In this document: in pieces, positions 5,477 through 8,562 of the stretch | How positions within the stretch are numbered: the stretch's first letter is position 1 | How the letters are laid out: every line of letters begins with the position of its first letter | Origin: Deltaproteobacteria bacterium | Lineage (GTDB): Bacteria; Desulfobacterota; Desulfobacteria; Desulfobacterales; JAUVKB01 | Reading direction: 5' to 3' | NCBI GenBank assembly: GCA_030596405.1 | Contig: JAUVKB010000091.1 | Location: 1 to 8,562, forward strand | DNA length: 8,562 nt | Position numbers and translations under genes: made by a program | Notes under the pieces: model-generated | The model's database searches: none | The model's input: the letters and a program-made list of their open reading frames with translations, nothing else | Told to the model about the DNA's origin: nothing

Positions 5477-7663
5477 TCACGGCAGATTGTCATAATCACG
5501 AACAAGAACCTCTCTGGGCTTAACGCCGTCCGAAGGGCCTACTATCCCTTCTTTTTCCATCACCTCAACAATACGCGCAGCCCTGTTATATCCTATGCGC
5601 AAATGGCGCTGAATCATCGATATTGAAGCCTGTTTTGTTTTGGCGACAAGCGCTACAGCGTCATCATACCTTTCGTCATACTCTTTTTGGTCGGACTCCT
5701 CTTTTTCTTCCTTATTCCCCTGTATGACGGACTCATCATAATCCGGGGGCTTCTGGGATTTTAAGAATTCCGTGATCCCGGCAAGCTCCTCCTCTGATAT
5801 ATATGCCCCGTGAATGCGCTGGAGGCTGGCGGTGCCAGGAGGCAAAAAAAGCATATCTCCGTTGCCAAGCAGGTTTTCAGCCCCATTTGTATCGATTATC
5901 GTCCTTGAATCCGTCTTGGAAGAGACCTGGAATGTTAGACGGGTAGGAAAATTCGCCTTGATGATCCCGGTAAGCACATCAACCGAAGGCCTCTGGGTCG
6001 CAATAATCAAATGGATGCCGGAGGCCCTTGCCATCTGGGCAAGGCGTGTTAATAAAGCTTCCACATTCCGCGAGGCAACCATCATCAGATCGGCAAGTTC
6101 ATCAATAATAACAACAATATAGGGAAGTTTCTCCGGGGGACTTTCTTCCTGGTCTTTCCCGTCTTTCTCTTCCTTTTTTTCCTTTGCAATTTTCTGGTTA
6201 TACTGGCCGATATTTTTGGCTTTTTTCTCCGAGAGCAATTGATATCTTCTCTCCATTTCACGAACAGCCCAGGAAAGTGCGTTTGTTGCTTTCTTTACAT
6301 CGGTAACTACAGGTGTGATCAGATGGGGAATGCCGTCATATGCCGACAGCTCAATCCTTTTCGGATCCACCATAATAAATTTAACATCATCAGGGATGGA
6401 TTTGTACAGCAAGCTGCAAATCATTGTATTTAAAGCCACGCTCTTTCCCGTTCCGGTTGCTCCGGCGATTAAAAGATGCGGCATCTTGTCGAGTTCAGCC
6501 ACTACCGGATTCCCTATAATATCCTTGCCTAGACATATGGAAAGTCTGGACTTTGATTCTTCAAAAGCTCTGGATACCACTACCTCCTTGAATCTTACCA
6601 CTTCCCTTACAGCATTTGGAATCTCGATTCCGATCACGGCCTTTCCCGGAATCGGCGCCACAATCCTTATGCTTATGGAACGAAGAGCAAGGGCAAGGTC
6701 GTCTGACAAATTAACAATCCTGTTAATCTTAATACCTGGCGCAGGTTCATATTCAAAGGTTGTGATGACGGGACCGGGTGTTACGGCAACAACCTTTCCG
6801 TGTACGCTGAAATCTTCCAGCTTTTTTTCAAGTAATTTTGACTGCATTCGTAAATTTTCATCATCTGTGGCAACGGGTCTGTCTTCCGGGTTATCAAGAA
6901 GGTTTACCGAAGGTGTCTTAAATCCTTTTTCAGCGCCCATAAAATTGAATACTTCCTGTTTTGGAACCGGAATCTCCTTGATCGGCTTGAAAACGGGTGT
7001 TTTTATTTTTATTTTTCGATCTTTCTTAAGGGCATGCTCATCTTTTGTTTTTGAACGGTTTTTTGCGTTTTTCCTACGCTCATTCCAGATAATAAATAAT
7101 GTCTTTATGCGATCTGCGGCCAAAAAAATTGCTTTCCATAAACGTTTTGTAAAAGACCATAAATGTTTTATAAAAGATAAGATTGAAAAACCGGTGGAAA
7201 GAACAAATCCTATGAGCCAAAGCAGAATCAGGATAATTATGCCGCCTGTAGAATTTGAATACTTTACTACAAATGATTTCAGCGGGATGCCTATAATACC
7301 GCCGGATGAAAATTTAGTTCCAAAAATAAAAAAATAATTTCCCTTTAACGATAGAAGACTTCCTGTAGTTATAACAAGAAGGACTCCGCCCGCCACGGTC
7401 AATAAAACCATCCTCCCGGGATGGTTTCCAAAAAAATGGATACTAGCAAAAAGCAGTAAAACAGGTATCCAGAAAGAGCCGATCCCAAAGAGTCCTATTA
7501 GAAAGCCGGACCAATGAGCGCCTATTAATCCAAACAGATTGTGAATATTGCCCGCAGCTTTGGCATTGTGTATGGAAGGGTCTGAAGAACTGTATGACAA
7601 AAGACTTATAAGCGTAAAAATAACAAGAAAAAATAAAAGAATTCCGATAATTTCTTTACGCAT
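5477..7663 (-). CDS. ftsK: FtsK/SpoIIIE-family DNA translocase
   Basis: A septum-located, ATP-driven DNA pump that clears chromosomes from the closing division site and aligns the terminus for dimer resolution. The 728-residue protein (from the ATG at 7663) shows four hydrophobic segments (about 4-24, 46-74, 85-106, 139-159), a short basic linker (about 165-225), an alpha domain (TPGPVITTFEYEPAPG, about 295-310), a RecA-like motor with Walker A GATGTGKS (401-408) and Walker B VVIIDEL (517-523), then ATQRPSVDVLTGIIKANFP and a C-terminal gamma winged helix (about 662-722), the DNA-sequence reader. It lacks the very long linker of E. coli FtsK, as in most non-enteric bacteria. Lys/Glu-rich stretches lie between the Walker motifs (about 490-505) and before gamma. 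An in-frame TTG at 7681 would add six residues but has no ribosome-binding site; MRKEIIGILLFFLVIF matches usual family starts. The Shine-Dalgarno for 7663 is weak. It follows RNase J by 90 bases. Confidence 0.95.
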   Translation of the reverse strand: MRKEIIGILLFFLVIFTLISLLSYSSSDPSIHNAKAAGNIHNLFGLIGAHWSGFLIGLFGIGSFWIPVLLLFASIHFFGNHPGRMVLLTVAGGVLLVITTGSLLSLKGNYFFIFGTKFSSGGIIGIPLKSFVVKYSNSTGGIIILILLWLIGFVLSTGFSILSFIKHLWSFTKRLWKAIFLAADRIKTLFIIWNERRKNAKNRSKTKDEHALKKDRKIKIKTPVFKPIKEIPVPKQEVFNFMGAEKGFKTPSVNLLDNPEDRPVATDDENLRMQSKLLEKKLEDFSVHGKVVAVTPGPVITTFEYEPAPGIKINRIVNLSDDLALALRSISIRIVAPIPGKAVIGIEIPNAVREVVRFKEVVVSRAFEESKSRLSICLGKDIIGNPVVAELDKMPHLLIAGATGTGKSVALNTMICSLLYKSIPDDVKFIMVDPKRIELSAYDGIPHLITPVVTDVKKATNALSWAVREMERRYQLLSEKKAKNIGQYNQKIAKEKKEEKDGKDQEESPPEKLPYIVVIIDELADLMMVASRNVEALLTRLAQMARASGIHLIIATQRPSVDVLTGIIKANFPTRLTFQVSSKTDSRTIIDTNGAENLLGNGDMLFLPPGTASLQRIHGAYISEEELAGITEFLKSQKPPDYDESVIQGNKEEKEESDQKEYDERYDDAVALVAKTKQASISMIQRHLRIGYNRAARIVEVMEKEGIVGPSDGVKPREVLVRDYDNLP

Positions 7664-7712
7664 ACTAAATAATTGCCACAAAGTTATAGGTTTATTTTAA
7701 AGGTCTGTCTGT

Positions 7713-7724
7713 TTTCGGCCGAAA
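7713..7724. repeat. 12-base perfect palindrome upstream of ftsK
   Basis: TTTCGGCCGAAA is a perfect palindrome in the spacer between RNase J and ftsK, 50 bases upstream of the ftsK start. Its CGGCCG core is also found inside both 15-base repeats at 7729-7743 and 7780-7794, so it can pair with either in RNA. With the repeat at 7729 it forms a six-pair stem with an 11-base loop (minus strand), but no T run follows, so it is not a typical terminator. Confidence 0.4.
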
Positions 7725-7728
7725 TAAT

Positions 7729-7743
7729 TTACCGGCCGGCGCT
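7729..7743. repeat. 15-base direct repeat, copy in the rnj-ftsK spacer
   Basis: TTACCGGCCGGCGCT is identical to 7780-7794, with copies 51 bases apart. This copy lies just past the RNase J stop codon. It contains the 8-base palindrome CCGGCCGG. The flanking bases of the two copies do not resemble each other, so it is not part of a longer tandem duplication. Confidence 0.6.
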
Positions 7744-7753
7744 GCAACCTGTT

Positions 7754-8562
7754 TTATATTTCCACGATAAATGGAAGTATTACCGGCCGGCGCTTGATGG
7801 CAAAGGAAAAATATTTCTTCAGGTCTGTTTGAAGCTTTGACCGAATTTTTTCGGCCCTGTCCGGAACGCCGGGGCCGATATCTTCTACGACCTCAAGAAT
7901 AACACACTTTGCGTCTTCTAGAAGATGCCCTGTTGCAGTTTCAAAGACAAAGCCCCGGGAGACGACTTCAGGCCCGTACACAATAATTCCCGTTTCCTCG
8001 TCAAAAGCCATGTTAACTACAACTAAACCGTCTTCCGAGAGAATACGTCTTTCCTTTAAAATACTTCTTCCGACATCTCCCACGCCTTTACCGTCTATAA
8101 GCACTCTGCCTGTTGAAACATTTTTCCGGATTCTTCCTCCATTTTCGTCAAACTCGATAATCATACCATTTTCGGCCAGAAGAATTCTTTCCTTTTTAAT
8201 CCCCATCTCCTTTGCCAGACGAGCGTGAAGAACCAGATGCCGATACTCTCCGTGTATCGGAATAAAGTATTCGGGCTTTGTCAGGTTAATCATCAGCTTT
8301 AATTCTTCCCGAAAAGCATGGCCCGAGGTATGGATGGCAGATATCTTTTCGTAAATAACATCAGCTCCCCGCCGGTAAAGATTGTTGATAATGGTCGCAA
8401 TCGCCTTCTCGTTGCCGGGGATAAATTTTGATGAGAGAATAACCGTATCCCCCTTTTTTATCTTTATGTGCTTGTGGGTCCCTGAAGCCATACGGGTAAG
8501 GACAGACATAGGCTCTCCCTGGCTGCCGGTCGTTATAATAACGATCTCGTCATCGTGAAAGT
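7754..8562 (-). CDS. rnj: Ribonuclease J, C-terminal half (5' end beyond right edge)
   Basis: RNase J is a cytoplasmic metallo-beta-lactamase/beta-CASP enzyme with endonuclease and 5'-3' exonuclease activity in mRNA decay and RNA maturation. The window holds 268 codons, about half of the usual ~555; the reading frame runs to the right edge, so the start is outside. Motifs in order, numbered from the first codon in the window, are IITTGSQGEPMS (8-19), SSKFIPGNE (43-51), HTSGHA (77-82) and IPIHGEYRHL (101-110). The last two supply active-site histidines, here 22 residues apart. The C-terminal domain follows: GRVLIDGKGVGDVG (151-164), RRILSEDGLVVV, GPEVVSRGFVF, and the usual ending RRPVILPFIVEI. 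The HxHxDH zinc motif lies beyond the window. An ATG at 8509 is internal, because conserved family sequence (TTGSQGEP) continues upstream of it. It is followed by ftsK on the same strand after 90 bases, possibly co-transcribed. Confidence 0.95.
   Translation of the reverse strand, partial: FHDDEIVIITTGSQGEPMSVLTRMASGTHKHIKIKKGDTVILSSKFIPGNEKAIATIINNLYRRGADVIYEKISAIHTSGHAFREELKLMINLTKPEYFIPIHGEYRHLVLHARLAKEMGIKKERILLAENGMIIEFDENGGRIRKNVSTGRVLIDGKGVGDVGRSILKERRILSEDGLVVVNMAFDEETGIIVYGPEVVSRGFVFETATGHLLEDAKCVILEVVEDIGPGVPDRAEKIRSKLQTDLKKYFSFAIKRRPVILPFIVEI
7780..7794. repeat. 15-base direct repeat, copy inside the RNase J gene
   Basis: Identical to 7729-7743. It lies within the RNase J coding region, where it encodes part of the conserved KRRPVI segment near the C-terminus. 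This copy is therefore probably constrained by the protein, and the spacer copy is the unexplained one. Confidence 0.6.

Noticed and set aside
6315..7337. 340-codon open frame on the plus strand opposite ftsK
   Set aside because: It lies wholly antisense to a strongly conserved FtsK gene. Its translation is low-complexity Ser/Ile/Phe-rich with no recognisable domain, as expected for a mirror frame.
7683..7700. TATAAC as a -10 promoter box for ftsK
   Set aside because: There is no acceptable -35 element at the right distance, and transcription would begin only about a dozen bases before the start codon.
7754..8509. A complete short gene starting at the ATG at 8509
   Set aside because: Conserved RNase J sequence (TTGSQGEP) continues in frame upstream of this ATG to the window edge, so the ATG is internal to a larger gene.

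Overview
The window is an ordinary bacterial chromosome segment, fully packed with genes that all read from right to left (minus strand). In transcription order they are: the 3' half of an RNase J gene (cut by the right edge), an FtsK/SpoIIIE DNA translocase, a Lon-like AAA+/Ser-Lys protease with a divergent ATPase motif, a DUF151 'bifunctional nuclease' family protein, an NCS2/AzgA-type purine permease, a 5'-methylthioadenosine (MTA) phosphorylase, and the 5' third of an adenine phosphoribosyltransferase gene (cut by the left edge). There are no RNA genes, mobile elements or CRISPR arrays. No gap between genes exceeds about 100 bases.

Base composition is moderate (low-to-mid 40s % G+C by eye). 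Combining RNase J, a plain FtsK with four membrane segments and no long linker, an AAA_32-type Lon paralogue, a DUF151 protein and an MTA phosphorylase is compatible with the Desulfobacterota (former Deltaproteobacteria). This is inference from gene content and protein flavour; the window holds no phylogenetic marker that settles it.

The layout suggests two functional blocks. The right block (about 2456-8562) is housekeeping: mRNA turnover (RNase J), chromosome segregation at division (FtsK), proteolysis (Lon-like) and a small predicted nuclease. The left block (1-2356) is a compact purine-salvage cassette. The permease brings in a nucleobase, MTA phosphorylase releases adenine from the polyamine/SAM by-product MTA, and adenine phosphoribosyltransferase turns adenine into AMP. 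The 99-base gap between the blocks carries two small hairpins and is the best place for a transcription boundary.

Several start codons needed correction from ribosome-binding-site evidence. The permease starts at 2356 rather than at the upstream in-frame GTG at 2365, which overlaps its Shine-Dalgarno sequence. The Lon-like protease starts at 5429, not at the GTG that overlaps the ftsK stop. FtsK most likely starts at 7663, not at an upstream TTG.

I found no clear undescribed multi-gene system. The points most worth a second look are the Lon-like protease with no Walker A lysine, the tightly spaced purine-salvage trio, the repeated CGGCCG palindromes around the RNase J stop codon, and two 12-base palindromes of the same TTTCnnnnGAAA form just upstream of two genes.
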